Shown: positions 9,187 to 16,966 of the stretch, in pieces
Layout: every line of letters begins with the position of its first letter
How positions within the stretch are numbered: position 1 is the stretch's first letter
Assembly (NCBI GenBank): GCA_030041375.1
Contig: JASHOA010000011.1
Coordinates: 1-39,411, forward strand
From: Acetobacteraceae bacterium
GTDB taxonomy: Bacteria > Pseudomonadota > Alphaproteobacteria > Acetobacterales > Acetobacteraceae
Direction of reading: 5' to 3'
Length of the DNA stretch: 39,411 bases
Made by a program: the position numbers and the translations under genes
Notes under the pieces: model-generated
What the model saw: the letters and a program-made list of their open reading frames with translations, nothing else
Database searches by the model: none
What the model was told of the DNA's origin: nothing

Positions 9187-9396
9187 TTATTTGGCCGCGC
9201 CGATCATGGTCGTCATCTGCCCGCCAATCTCTACGCTGAAGCTGCCGGGCGCCTGCTCGGCGCTGCTACCAGGTGCTGGCTGGATCTGAGTACAGGCGCC
9301 AAGGCAGCCGAGCATCGCCGCCACGACCAGCCCCGCCATCACCTTGCCGCGCCGATCGGCCGCGTCGGCAATCTTGCCTTCCTCGTTCCTGGCCAT
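9187..9396 (-). CDS. Small lipoprotein, function unknown
   Basis: ATG 9396 has a strong ribosome binding site (GGAGGAA, about six bases upstream on the minus strand) and opens a 69-codon frame. Residues 18-35 (KVMAGLVVAAMLGCLGAC) form a signal sequence ending in a lipobox, so Cys35 would be lipidated after cleavage. The mature part is only about 35 residues (CTQIQPAPGSSAEQ...), with no recognised domain. The charged N-terminus before the hydrophobic stretch is longer than usual; internal Met20 would give a more canonical signal peptide. A longer upstream reading frame is unlikely because it lacks a ribosome binding site. Confidence 0.6.
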   Translation of the reverse strand: MARNEEGKIADAADRRGKVMAGLVVAAMLGCLGACTQIQPAPGSSAEQAPGSFSVEIGGQMTTMIGAAK

Positions 9397-9744
9397 CGGC
9401 AATTCCTCCATCCGCCACAGCTGTCGCCAGAGGGTGATCGATGCCGTTCGCCCAGCGGCGGCAACCGGCGCTGAACACCCTACTCCATGCGTCACTCGCC
9501 AGGCACGGTTCGGCCTAAAGATTCGCTGGGCGCAGCCCAACGGTCCTGAATCCCACGGCCGGAACTCCGCCCGACCTGAGGCCGCCGTCCGCCTCGGGCA
9601 GCGAACCCGCAGCGGGGGCTCCAATACCCGCTCCGTTGCTCACCCGTAATGCTGACGAAAGTCTCGACTACCCCGGATATCGCGACACCCCATTGACCCC
9701 TCGGCCTTCCGCGCGCCAGCATTGCCGGCCAGGCGAGGAAAACG
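9397..9744. other. Intergenic region between the small lipoprotein and the acyl-CoA dehydrogenase pair
   Basis: About 350 bases between divergent genes. Open frames occur on both strands but none has a ribosome binding site together with a recognisable protein. It should contain promoters in both directions; I cannot point to convincing -35/-10 pairs. Ribosome binding sites mark both edges: GGAGGAA before the lipoprotein and GAGGAAAA before the dehydrogenase. Confidence 0.5.
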
Positions 9745-10803
9745 ATGGATCAGGCGGCGGAATTCAGGGAAAGCCTGCAAATGGTCCGCGACAGTGCCGC
9801 CGCCGTCGTCCCGCACGGCGATCTCCGTCGCATCCGCGCTCTCCGATTCACCGACCCCGGCTTCGACCGCGCCACCTGGAGGCAGATTTGCGACCTCGGC
9901 TGGCCCTCCTTGGCGCTTCCCGAATCCGAGGGCGGCAGCGGCCTCGGCATGCGCGGCTTCGTCGTCCTCGCCGAAGAACTCGGCGCTGGCCTCGTCCCCG
10001 AGCCGCTGGTCCCTGCCGCCATGGCCGCCCGGGTCCTTTCCGGCGCCCCGCTCGCCGATCTCCTCGCCGGCACCTCCCTCGTCATTCCCGCATGGCAGGA
10101 GCGGCCGAACAGCCTCGATCCCGCCGCCGACACCACCCTTCGCAACGGTCGCCTCACCGGCAGGAAGCTCTTTGTGCCGATGGCCGGTGGCGCCGATTTT
10201 TTTCTCGTCTCCGCACGCGAAGGCCTGGCCCTTGTGCCCCGCGAAGCACCGGGAGTCATGCTCGTCCTCGATCGTACCCAGGACGGCGGCACTTTTGGCA
10301 CCATCACCTTCGATCATGCTCCGGCAACCCCATTCCCCGGCAATCTTGACCGCGCGCTCGAAGAAGCTGCGCTGGCCACTGCCGCCTATCTCCTCGGCCT
10401 CTCGCGCCGTGCCTTCGCGATCACGCTCGACTACCTCGCCACCCGCGTGCAGTTCGGCCAGCCGATCGCAAGCTTCCAGGCGCTCCGCCATCGCGCGGCC
10501 GATCTCAAGATCCAATGGGAACTGATGCGCGCCAGCGTGCAATCCGCCGCTGCTACTCTCGACCTCGAGTCGGATCTGCCCGTTTGCCGCGCTGCCGTCT
10601 CCCGTGCCAAGGCCCGCGCTGCCGACACCTCGCTCTTCATCACGCGCCAGGCGATCCAGCTCCACGGCGGCATCGGCTACACCGACGAGGCCGACATCGG
10701 TCTCTTCCTCCGCAAAGCCATGGTGCACGCCAATCTCTACGGCTCCGCCCCCCTGCACCGCACCCGATACGCCGCCCTCGCCCTGGAGGAGCACGATGCC
10801 TGA
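9745..10803 (+). CDS. Acyl-CoA dehydrogenase, small-subunit type
   Basis: The 352-residue flavoprotein has the acyl-CoA dehydrogenase fold: an N-terminal helical domain (GWPSLALPESEGGSGLGMRG), a shortened middle beta domain, and a C-terminal domain with YLATRVQFGQPIASFQALRH and QLHGGIGYTDEADIGLFLRK. It overlaps the next dehydrogenase gene by eight bases, the usual layout of heteromeric acyl-CoA dehydrogenases that act on bulky substrates (steroid side chains, pimeloyl-CoA and similar). In such pairs this shorter, more divergent chain is one half of the alpha2beta2 enzyme. A GAGGAAAA site precedes ATG 9745. The substrate is unknown. Confidence 0.88.
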   Translation: MDQAAEFRESLQMVRDSAAAVVPHGDLRRIRALRFTDPGFDRATWRQICDLGWPSLALPESEGGSGLGMRGFVVLAEELGAGLVPEPLVPAAMAARVLSGAPLADLLAGTSLVIPAWQERPNSLDPAADTTLRNGRLTGRKLFVPMAGGADFFLVSAREGLALVPREAPGVMLVLDRTQDGGTFGTITFDHAPATPFPGNLDRALEEAALATAAYLLGLSRRAFAITLDYLATRVQFGQPIASFQALRHRAADLKIQWELMRASVQSAAATLDLESDLPVCRAAVSRAKARAADTSLFITRQAIQLHGGIGYTDEADIGLFLRKAMVHANLYGSAPLHRTRYAALALEEHDA

Positions 10804-11956
10804 CCTTTCCCCCGAAGCCCTCGCTTCGCTCGACGAGCCCGCCTTTCGCTCCTGCATCCGCGAGTTCCTCGTCGCCAACTATCCGCCCGCGCTCCGCAAT
10901 CCGCCGAAGCGGCTGCATTTCCGCGACACGAAGCCCTGGTACCTCACGCTCTCTCGCGCCGGCTGGCTTGCTCCCGGCTGGCCACGCGAATGGGGCGGCA
11001 TGGGCCTCTCCGCAGCCCGCCAGCTCGTCATGATCGAGGAGTTCGAGCGCCACGGCTGCGCCCGGTTCAACGACATGGGCATCACCATGATCGGTCCGCT
11101 GCTGATCCGTTTCGGCACCGATGCGCAGAAGCGCTTCTTTCTCCCGAAAATTCTGTCCGGCGAGCACATCTGGTGCCAGGGTTACAGTGAGCCGAACGCC
11201 GGCTCCGATCTTGCCAGCCTCCGCACCGAGGCCGTGCTTGATGGCGATCACTGGGCCCTCAACGGCCAGAAGACCTGGACCACCCTCGCCACCGACGCCA
11301 ACTGGATTTTCCTCCTCGTCCGCACCGACAGGAATGCGAAGCAGCAGCAGGGCATCAGCTTCCTGCTCGTTCCGATGGATCTCCCCGGCATCACTGTCCG
11401 CCCGATCATCAATCTCGATCTGCACGACGAGTTCTGCGAAACCTTCTTCGACAATGTGCGCGTGCCGCGCGAGAACTTGGTAGGTGAGATCAATCGCGGC
11501 TGGAGCATGGCCAAGGCATTGCTCGGCTTCGAGCGCCTCCTCCTCGGCTCGCCCAAGCAGGCCTCTTACGCCCTCGCCCGCCTCCGCCTGCTCGCCGAGC
11601 GGATGGGCCTCGCCGACGATCCCTCCTTCCAGGATCGCTACACGCGCCTCCGCCTCGACCTCGCCGATCACAAGGCCCTCTACGAGGACTTTGCCGAGCA
11701 GGTGCGACGCGGCGAATCACTCGGCGCCGACGTCTCCATGCTCAAGGTGAACCAGAGCGAGCTCTACCAGCGCATCACCGAAACGATGCTCGAGATCGCC
11801 GGCGAAAATGCCGGACTGCTCGAACCGATGGGCGGCAACCGCGAGTTGCATCCCTCTGGGCTCTTCATCCAGTCCCGCCCCACGTCGATCTACGGCGGCA
11901 CCAACGAGATCCAGCGCAACATCATCGCCAAGAACGTTCTCGAATTGCCGGGCTGA
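10796..11956 (+). CDS. Acyl-CoA dehydrogenase, large-subunit type
   Basis: The 386-residue partner carries a better conserved fold: GWLAPGWPREWGGMGLS, the FAD/substrate loop WCQGYSEPNAGSDLASLRT, NGQKTWTTLA, and a C-terminal YGGTNEIQRNIIAKNVLELPG-type end split here as YGGTNEIQ then RNIIAKNVLEL. The usual YEGT glutamate that acts as catalytic base in MCAD-type enzymes is glycine, as is common in heteromeric relatives where the base lies elsewhere. ATG 10796 has a strong GGAGGA site inside the upstream gene and overlaps it by eight bases, indicating translational coupling and a joint complex. Confidence 0.9.
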   Translation: MPDLSPEALASLDEPAFRSCIREFLVANYPPALRNPPKRLHFRDTKPWYLTLSRAGWLAPGWPREWGGMGLSAARQLVMIEEFERHGCARFNDMGITMIGPLLIRFGTDAQKRFFLPKILSGEHIWCQGYSEPNAGSDLASLRTEAVLDGDHWALNGQKTWTTLATDANWIFLLVRTDRNAKQQQGISFLLVPMDLPGITVRPIINLDLHDEFCETFFDNVRVPRENLVGEINRGWSMAKALLGFERLLLGSPKQASYALARLRLLAERMGLADDPSFQDRYTRLRLDLADHKALYEDFAEQVRRGESLGADVSMLKVNQSELYQRITETMLEIAGENAGLLEPMGGNRELHPSGLFIQSRPTSIYGGTNEIQRNIIAKNVLELPG

Positions 11957-12058
11957 GCGGCAATCGGGAGGAACCGCATCCGCCACGCCCGGGTTTACCT
12001 CCGCCATCCCCTCGGGCAGCCTTGCCAAGGGAACATCCCCGCCAGAAGGAGAAACGGC

Positions 12059-12379
12059 ATGATCGTCGACCTGCGCATCTACACTGTCCGCCCCGGCAAG
12101 ACCGCGGAGTTCGTCGCCCTCTACAAGTCCGAAGGCTGGCCGCTGCAGCAGAAATATCTCGGCCGCTGCCTTGGCTGGTTCGTCTCCGCGGAAGGCCCGC
12201 TCAATCAGGTGGTGCATCTCTGGGGCTACGAAAGCCAGGCCGACCGCGAAGTTCGCCGCAACACCATGGCCGCCGATCCCGCCTGGGCCGCTTATCTGAA
12301 GAAGTCTGCCGAGCTCGGCCTTCTCGTTTCGCAGGAGAACCGCTTTCTCCGCCCGACCGATTTTTCCCCGGTCCACTGA
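12059..12379 (+). CDS. NIPSNAP-family protein
   Basis: The 106-residue protein matches the NIPSNAP family, dimeric alpha-beta barrels of uncertain function. It opens MIVDLRIYTVRPGKTAEFVALY and has the HLWGYESQADREVRR and AYLKKSAELGLLVSQEN stretches seen in these proteins. AAGGAGAAA lies at good distance before ATG 12059. It starts about 100 bases after the acyl-CoA dehydrogenases in the same direction; NIPSNAP genes often accompany acyl-CoA catabolic genes, so co-transcription is plausible. Confidence 0.82.
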   Translation: MIVDLRIYTVRPGKTAEFVALYKSEGWPLQQKYLGRCLGWFVSAEGPLNQVVHLWGYESQADREVRRNTMAADPAWAAYLKKSAELGLLVSQENRFLRPTDFSPVH

Positions 12380-12423
12380 GAAACTCGCCCACTCCCTTGC
12401 AGTTCCTCCCCTCTCCCTCGGGG

Positions 12424-12465
12424 CCGGGCTCCCAGCAAAGTTCCAGGATTTTGCTGGGGTCCCGG
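12424..12465. repeat. REP-like GC-rich palindrome
   Basis: Arms at 12424-12439 (CCGGGCTCCCAGCAAA) and 12450-12465 (TTTGCTGGGGTCCCGG) pair at 14 of 16 positions around a ten-base loop. The flanks are pyrimidine-rich before (CCCCTCTCCCTC) and purine-rich after (GTGAGGGGTCGGAGGTGAGGG), extending partial pairing. It begins about 45 bases after the NIPSNAP stop and may act as its transcript end, but there is no T-run. It looks like a dispersed intergenic palindrome rather than a classical terminator. Confidence 0.6.
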
Positions 12466-12664
12466 TGAGGGGTCGGAGGTGAGGGAGGCGCCTCACTGAT
12501 CTGACTTTCCGGATCGTGCTCCTGCCACCGCTGCCGTCTCCGAAAGCGAACGAAGGAAACCGCCAGGCAACTGAAGACAATCCTCTCGGCTCAACCGGGC
12601 ACAACATATTCGGGCAAGCCGGACACGCTTTTGCACCATCTTTCCGTTCCAGCCCCCACGCGGA

Positions 12665-12693
12665 TTGAGCCCGCGATTGCGCACTGCTATCGT
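12665..12693 (+). promoter_or_regulatory. Candidate sigma-70-like promoter of the M20 amidohydrolase
   Basis: TTGAGC (12665-12670) and TATCGT (12688-12693) are 17 bases apart and end 32 bases before the ATG at 12726. Based on hexamer match and spacing only. Confidence 0.3.
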
Positions 12694-12725
12694 TTTTTCC
12701 TGGCGCTGCAACCACGGGCACCCCG

Positions 12726-14141
12726 ATGCAGAACACCGAAGAAATCTGGCGTCTCGTCGATGCGAAGAAGGACGCCTTTGCCGCGCTCAGCGATCGTGTG
12801 TGGGACACGCCCGAACTCGCCTACGCCGAGCATCGCTCGGTCGCCGAGCATATCGCGATGCTGGAGGCCGAAGGCTTCCGCATCATCCGCAATCTGGCCG
12901 GCATCCCGACCGCGGTCGCCGGCGAAGCCGGCTCCGGCGGCCCGGTGATTGCAATCCTCGGCGAATACGACGCGCTCCCCGGCCTCAGCCAGGAGGCCGG
13001 CGTCACCGAACCCCGCCCGCTCGAGCCGAACGGCAACGGCCACGGCTGCGGCCACAACCTCCTCGGTTCCGCCTCCCTCCTCGCCGCAACCGCCGTCAAG
13101 GATTATCTCGCCAAAAACGGCCTTCCCGGCCGCATCCGTTATTACGGCTGCCCCGCCGAGGAGGGCGGCGCCGCCAAGGGCTTCATGGTCCGCGCCGGCT
13201 GCTTCGATGATGTGGAGGTCGCCATCTCCTGGCATCCCTCCGCCTTCTCTTCCGTCAACGAAGCGCTCTCGCTCGCCAACACCCGCATCGATTTCAGCTT
13301 TGCCGGCCGTGCCTCCCACGCCGCCGCCTCGCCGCATCTCGGTCGTAGCGCACTGGATGCCGTCGAGCTGATGAATGTCGGCGTGAACTACATGCGCGAG
13401 CATATGCCTATCGACGCCCGCATCCATTATGCCCTCCTCGATGCCGGCGGCATCGCGCCCAACGTCGTGCAGGCGCGCGCCACCGTCCGCTATCTCGTCC
13501 GTGCCCGCGAGCTGCCCGAATTGCAACGCCTCGTCGCACGCGTACGCAAAATTGCCGACGGCGCCGCGCTGATGACCGAGACCACCGTCACCTCGAAGGT
13601 GGTGAGTGCCTGCTCCAACCTGCTCGCCAACACCCCGCTCGAACGAGCCATGCACGACAATCTCCGCCGCCTCGGTCCACCTCCCTTCGACGAGGCCGAC
13701 CATGCCTTCGCCCGCGAAATCCAGGCCACTCTGACGGAAGAGGACATCGCCACTGCCTGGCGCCGCGTCGGCCTTCCCGCGAAGCCGGCCGCCCTCTGCG
13801 ACGAGATCGTTCCGCTCGAAGCCAGGGGTGCTGCGATGATGGGCTCTACCGACGTCGGCGACGTAAGCTGGAGGGTGCCGACCGTGCAGGCGCGCGGCGC
13901 CACTTACGCCATCGGCACGCCTGGTCATTCCTGGCAGCTCACCGCTCAGGGCAAGACCCCTGCCGCACACAAAGGCCTCGCACACGTAGCAAAAGTGATG
14001 GCCGGCACCGCGATCGATGTCCTCGGCGATGTAACTCTGCTCGCCCGCGCCAAGGCCGACCATGCCTCCCGCATCGCCCGCCACCCCTACGTCTGCCCGA
14101 TTCCCGAAAACGTCTTCCCTCCCGTCCGCATGTCCGCCTGA
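12726..14141 (+). CDS. M20-family amidohydrolase, AbgB-like
   Basis: The 471-residue protein resembles AbgB, the catalytic subunit of p-aminobenzoyl-glutamate hydrolase, and related M20D peptidases. Metal-site motifs are visible: GEYDALPGLSQ (about residues 79-89), GHGCGHNLLG (about 104-113) and GCPAEEGGAAKGF (about 141-153). The dimerisation (lid) domain follows with the conserved DFSFAGRASHAAASPHLGRSALDA region, given here in part as FAGRASHAAASPH, and MGSTDVGDVSW supplies a further metal ligand. It would hydrolyse an amide of an amino acid in the cytoplasm. No abgA or abgT gene is adjacent, so the exact substrate is open. The ribosome binding site is weak. Confidence 0.85.
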   Translation: MQNTEEIWRLVDAKKDAFAALSDRVWDTPELAYAEHRSVAEHIAMLEAEGFRIIRNLAGIPTAVAGEAGSGGPVIAILGEYDALPGLSQEAGVTEPRPLEPNGNGHGCGHNLLGSASLLAATAVKDYLAKNGLPGRIRYYGCPAEEGGAAKGFMVRAGCFDDVEVAISWHPSAFSSVNEALSLANTRIDFSFAGRASHAAASPHLGRSALDAVELMNVGVNYMREHMPIDARIHYALLDAGGIAPNVVQARATVRYLVRARELPELQRLVARVRKIADGAALMTETTVTSKVVSACSNLLANTPLERAMHDNLRRLGPPPFDEADHAFAREIQATLTEEDIATAWRRVGLPAKPAALCDEIVPLEARGAAMMGSTDVGDVSWRVPTVQARGATYAIGTPGHSWQLTAQGKTPAAHKGLAHVAKVMAGTAIDVLGDVTLLARAKADHASRIARHPYVCPIPENVFPPVRMSA

Positions 14142-14158
14142 GCGGAATAGGAGCCCGG

Positions 14159-14551
14159 ATGCCTCGCCCTTCCGCCGTTCTTCTCGCCGCGCTCACCTCT
14201 CTCATCGCTGTCGCCGCTGTCGCCGCGCCGCTCCCGTCCGTGCCCGGAACCTGCGCCGAGACGTCCATCTCCTTCCTCGGCCAACGCCTGACCAACAATC
14301 TGAACGGCCCGCCCATTGCAGGTTCCGGCTCCGCTGTCAGCTTCGCCAATGGCGGCTATCAGGTATCCTACGACGATATCGCCGCCATCAACCGCGCTCG
14401 CCTGAACGCTCTCATCATCATCTGCCTTGTGCGCCAGCCGAGCCACTGCCCGCCCGGAGATACGCGCGGCCGCCTCTACGCCACCGTCGATCTCAGATCC
14501 CTGCTCTTCTGGGTCCTGCCGGACTCCGAACATTCCTGTGGTGGCGCCTGA
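14159..14551 (+). CDS. Small secreted Cys-containing protein, conserved but uncharacterised
   Basis: The 130-residue product begins with a clear signal peptide (MPRPSAVLLAALTSL, then IAVAAVAA) with likely cleavage near residue 23. The mature part has four cysteines (GTCAET, IICLVRQ, SHCPPGD, EHSCGGA), consistent with disulfides in the periplasm. The stretch FANGGYQVSYDDI and the end CPPGDTRGRLYAT...LPDSEHSCGGA match a family of short secreted proteobacterial proteins of unknown function that I recognise only by pattern. It starts 17 bases after the amidohydrolase stop, so it may share that transcript. Confidence 0.75.
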   Translation: MPRPSAVLLAALTSLIAVAAVAAPLPSVPGTCAETSISFLGQRLTNNLNGPPIAGSGSAVSFANGGYQVSYDDIAAINRARLNALIIICLVRQPSHCPPGDTRGRLYATVDLRSLLFWVLPDSEHSCGGA

Positions 14552-14556
14552 ACCTC

Positions 14557-14985
14557 TCAGCCGTCAGAGCCAGCCTCGAGAATTTCCTTCAGCCTGGCAA
14601 GCTCGATATCGACCAGCTTGATCTGCTCGTCGAAGAACGCGTCCGAGAAGCTCGGCGGCTGGAAGAAGGTGATCATGAACTCCGAGCCGCCCCCGTTCGG
14701 AATGACGCGCGCACAAACCGTCCAGCTCGCCTGCGGATCGACGAAGTCATGATCGAGGATGCCGTGCCGCGCATCGGCGCGCATCCGAAGCCGTGCGGCG
14801 CCGTGCGGCGTCACCATGTCCCACCATTCCGGATCGTCCGTCTGTCGGGTGGACTTCACGTTGACGATCGCCCATCTCGGCCAGTTTTCCAAATCGGCAA
14901 GAAACCGGAACGCCCGCTCGGGATCGCACCCGATGCGCACCGTCTTGGTGATCGATCGCAACGTCGCCTGATGGTGCTCGCTCAT
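14557..14985 (-). CDS. SRPBCC (START/Bet v1-like) domain protein
   Basis: The 142-residue protein has the layout of the SRPBCC helix-grip fold: an N-terminal strand (TKTVRIGCDPERAFRFLAD), LENWPRWAIVNV, and a long C-terminal helix after FFDEQIKLVDIELARLKEI. Such proteins bind hydrophobic ligands or act as cyclases/aromatases. Nothing identifies the ligand. The gene converges on the secreted-protein gene with a five-base gap, and its ATG is preceded by GGGGG on the minus strand and a consensus -10. Confidence 0.8.
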   Translation of the reverse strand: MSEHHQATLRSITKTVRIGCDPERAFRFLADLENWPRWAIVNVKSTRQTDDPEWWDMVTPHGAARLRMRADARHGILDHDFVDPQASWTVCARVIPNGGGSEFMITFFQPPSFSDAFFDEQIKLVDIELARLKEILEAGSDG

Positions 14986-15009
14986 GGCAACGATACCCCC
15001 GATTCAGGC

Positions 15010-15015
15010 ATTATA
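15010..15015 (-). promoter_or_regulatory. Consensus -10 element (TATAAT) for the SRPBCC gene
   Basis: On the minus strand the hexamer is a perfect TATAAT, 24 bases before the ATG at 14985, giving a leader of about 17-20 bases. It lies inside a short inverted repeat (arms 15008-15014 and 15019-15025, GCATTAT/ATAATGC). No good -35 is visible at 16-18 bases, so a repressor site or weak promoter are both possible. Confidence 0.35.
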
Positions 15016-15070
15016 GCGATAATGCAATTGCCTAGGTCGCCGCCAATATGGCAATCAACCGTCACATCCA

Positions 15071-15937
15071 TCACCGATGTCCGCCGTAGGGAAGGGATGG
15101 ATCGTGGACAGGCTTGTGCATCGGCCTCGTCCGCAGCATACCGGCGCGAAGCATGCCGATCCGGTCCCACGCGATATCAACATATTCCTTCATGATATCA
15201 CAACCGTAGCCAATGCGATCGTGCTTGAGCGCGGCGACGACGCTGGTCCCGACCCCCATATACGGGTCGAAAACGCAGTCTCCGGGCTCGCTCAGCGCCA
15301 GCACCAGCCGCTCCACTAGTTCGACCGGAAATTGGCAAGGATGTGCCGTCTTCTCGACATGATTGTTCTTAACATTGGGAAAAATCCAAACATCCCCGGG
15401 GTTCTTGCCGAGAGGATTGCCCGACAACTGCCCAGCCTTCGGGCCCTTGAAGTACTTCTTCCCCGGATACTTGGACGGAACGCGGATCGGATCGAGATGA
15501 AAGACGTAGTCGTCCGTCTTCGTGAACCAGAGAATTGTCTCATAGCGCCCGGAAAGTCGGTTGCTGCAATGCAGCCCGTGCTCGAAGTGCCAAACAATCC
15601 GGTTCCGTAAGTGCAAACCGTGCTCCTGGAAGACTGGATAGAGAACCATGTCGAGTGGAGAAATCTCACCGTTCTCCACGTGATTGCCAACCTGCCAGCA
15701 GAGCGAGCCCCGGCAACTCAACAGCCGCACACATTCGGAAATCACCTGCGCCTGCTGCTCTACGTACTGTTGAAGCAGTCGGCGCCGTTCATACGCCTTG
15801 CCGATGTTGTATGGAGGCGAGGTGACGATAAGCTGCATCACCCCGCTCTTGAGCGGCCGCATGAACGCGAGATTGTCCTGACAGGCGATATGCGCCCGGC
15901 AGTCGGTCTGGAGTGCAAAAAGGGTCGCCTGGGACAT
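15071..15937 (-). CDS. Solitary DNA methyltransferase (amino-methyltransferase, beta-class motif order)
   Basis: The 288-residue protein modifies the exocyclic amino group of a DNA base. Motif IV is TSPPYNIGKAYE (about residues 38-49) and the SAM-binding motif I, FDPYMGVGTSVVAALKHDR, lies near the C-terminus (about 235-253), so the order is IV before I as in beta-class enzymes. An S-P-P-Y rather than D-P-P-Y motif is typical of N4-cytosine enzymes, although N6-adenine cannot be excluded. WFTKTDDYVFHLDPIRVPSKYPGKK, shown by parts such as IRVPSKYPGKK, and HPCQFPVELVERLVLA are further family hallmarks. No restriction endonuclease gene is adjacent. Codon use is visibly less G/C-biased than in neighbours, which suggests acquisition by transfer. 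Confidence 0.88.
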   Translation of the reverse strand: MSQATLFALQTDCRAHIACQDNLAFMRPLKSGVMQLIVTSPPYNIGKAYERRRLLQQYVEQQAQVISECVRLLSCRGSLCWQVGNHVENGEISPLDMVLYPVFQEHGLHLRNRIVWHFEHGLHCSNRLSGRYETILWFTKTDDYVFHLDPIRVPSKYPGKKYFKGPKAGQLSGNPLGKNPGDVWIFPNVKNNHVEKTAHPCQFPVELVERLVLALSEPGDCVFDPYMGVGTSVVAALKHDRIGYGCDIMKEYVDIAWDRIGMLRAGMLRTRPMHKPVHDPSLPYGGHR

Positions 15938-15970
15938 GACGCACTTGGTTTCAGATGCTTGGAACTCAGG

Positions 15971-16966
15971 ATGCTAGAGCGATTTACCGATTCGAAGCGA
16001 GAACCCGTTCGGCCCACCACCGATGCCGCGCCGACCCGGCCCGCCACCTTGGCCCTCCCGTTCAAGCCGCCCTTCGATTGGCCCTCCCTCATTGCCTTCC
16101 TCGCGCCCCGCGCGACCCCGGGCGTCGAAATCGTCTCGAACGGAACCTACACGCGGACCATTGCCCTCTGCGGCACCTCAGGCACGATCCATGTCCGGCC
16201 CGCTGATGAGCCAGCCGCGCTCCTCGCCACCATCCGCTTCCCCATCGCCACGGCGCTGCCCCTGATCGAGCGGCGTATCCGCCGCCTGTTCGATCTCGAT
16301 GCCGATCCCGCCCGGATCGCCGCCCACCTCTCCTCGGACCCCCTTGTGGCGCCGCTCGTCTCAGCCCGCCCGGGCCTGCGCCTGCCTGGAGCATGGGATT
16401 CCTTCGAACTCGCGGTGCGCGCCATCCTCGGCCAGCAGATCTCGGTCACCCGCGCCACAGCCCTGGCCGGGAAAATCGTCGCCCTTTGCGGCACCCCCCT
16501 GCCGCCCGCGATTGATCTGCCCTTCGACGGCCTCAACCATCTCTTCCCCACGGCCACCCAACTCGCCCCGGTGGATGACCTGGGCCTGGCGCTCGGCATG
16601 CCACGCGCCCGCGCCGCCGCCATCACCGCACTCGCCAAGGCCGCAGCAACCGACACGAGTCTGCTCGAGCCACGCCCCACCCTCGAGGAATCCGTCGCGC
16701 GCCTTCGCCAACTTCCCGGCATTGGCGAATGGACTGCGCAATACATCGCTATGCGCGCTCTGCATGTGCCCGATGCTTTCCCCCATTCTGATATCGGCCT
16801 GCTGCGCGCCATGCAAACCGCGGCCGGCCGGCCAATCTCCGCCTCGCAACTCCTCGCGCGCGCCGCCGCCTGGCGGCCCTGGCGCGCCTACGCCGCGATG
16901 CACCTCTGGGCATTCGCTTCGGCCCTGCCGCACGCAGTCCGATGCCGACAGGGCGACCTCGCATGA
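15971..16966 (+). CDS. alkA: DNA-3-methyladenine glycosylase II (AlkA)
   Basis: AlkA removes alkylated bases such as 3-methyladenine from DNA to start base excision repair. From ATG 15971 the 331-residue protein has an AlkA N-terminal domain (PFDWPSLIAFLAPR, about residues 34-47) and a helix-hairpin-helix glycosylase domain: AILGQQISVTRA (151-162), LPGIGEWTAQY (248-258) and the catalytic Asp274 in PHSDIGLL. The usual Ada-type N-terminal regulatory domains are absent. The stop overlaps the ogt start as ATGA, forming an alkylation-repair operon. The first 26 codons show no similarity and begin in a CTAGAGCG repeat-like tip, so TTG 16049 is a possible alternative start. Confidence 0.88.
   Translation: MLERFTDSKREPVRPTTDAAPTRPATLALPFKPPFDWPSLIAFLAPRATPGVEIVSNGTYTRTIALCGTSGTIHVRPADEPAALLATIRFPIATALPLIERRIRRLFDLDADPARIAAHLSSDPLVAPLVSARPGLRLPGAWDSFELAVRAILGQQISVTRATALAGKIVALCGTPLPPAIDLPFDGLNHLFPTATQLAPVDDLGLALGMPRARAAAITALAKAAATDTSLLEPRPTLEESVARLRQLPGIGEWTAQYIAMRALHVPDAFPHSDIGLLRAMQTAAGRPISASQLLARAAAWRPWRAYAAMHLWAFASALPHAVRCRQGDLA

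Larger units (their letters stand above)
12380..12725. other. Intergenic region with a REP-like palindrome and a promoter candidate
   Basis: About 345 bases without a recognisable gene. The first 100 bases hold a large GC-rich palindrome; the last 60 contain a promoter candidate for the downstream amidohydrolase. The middle (12485-12660) shows nothing I recognise. Confidence 0.5.

Noticed and set aside
15008-15025. GCATTAT/ATAATGC inverted repeat as terminator of the methyltransferase gene
   Set aside because: Stem is short and AT-rich and no T-run follows; a -10 element for the SRPBCC gene explains it better.
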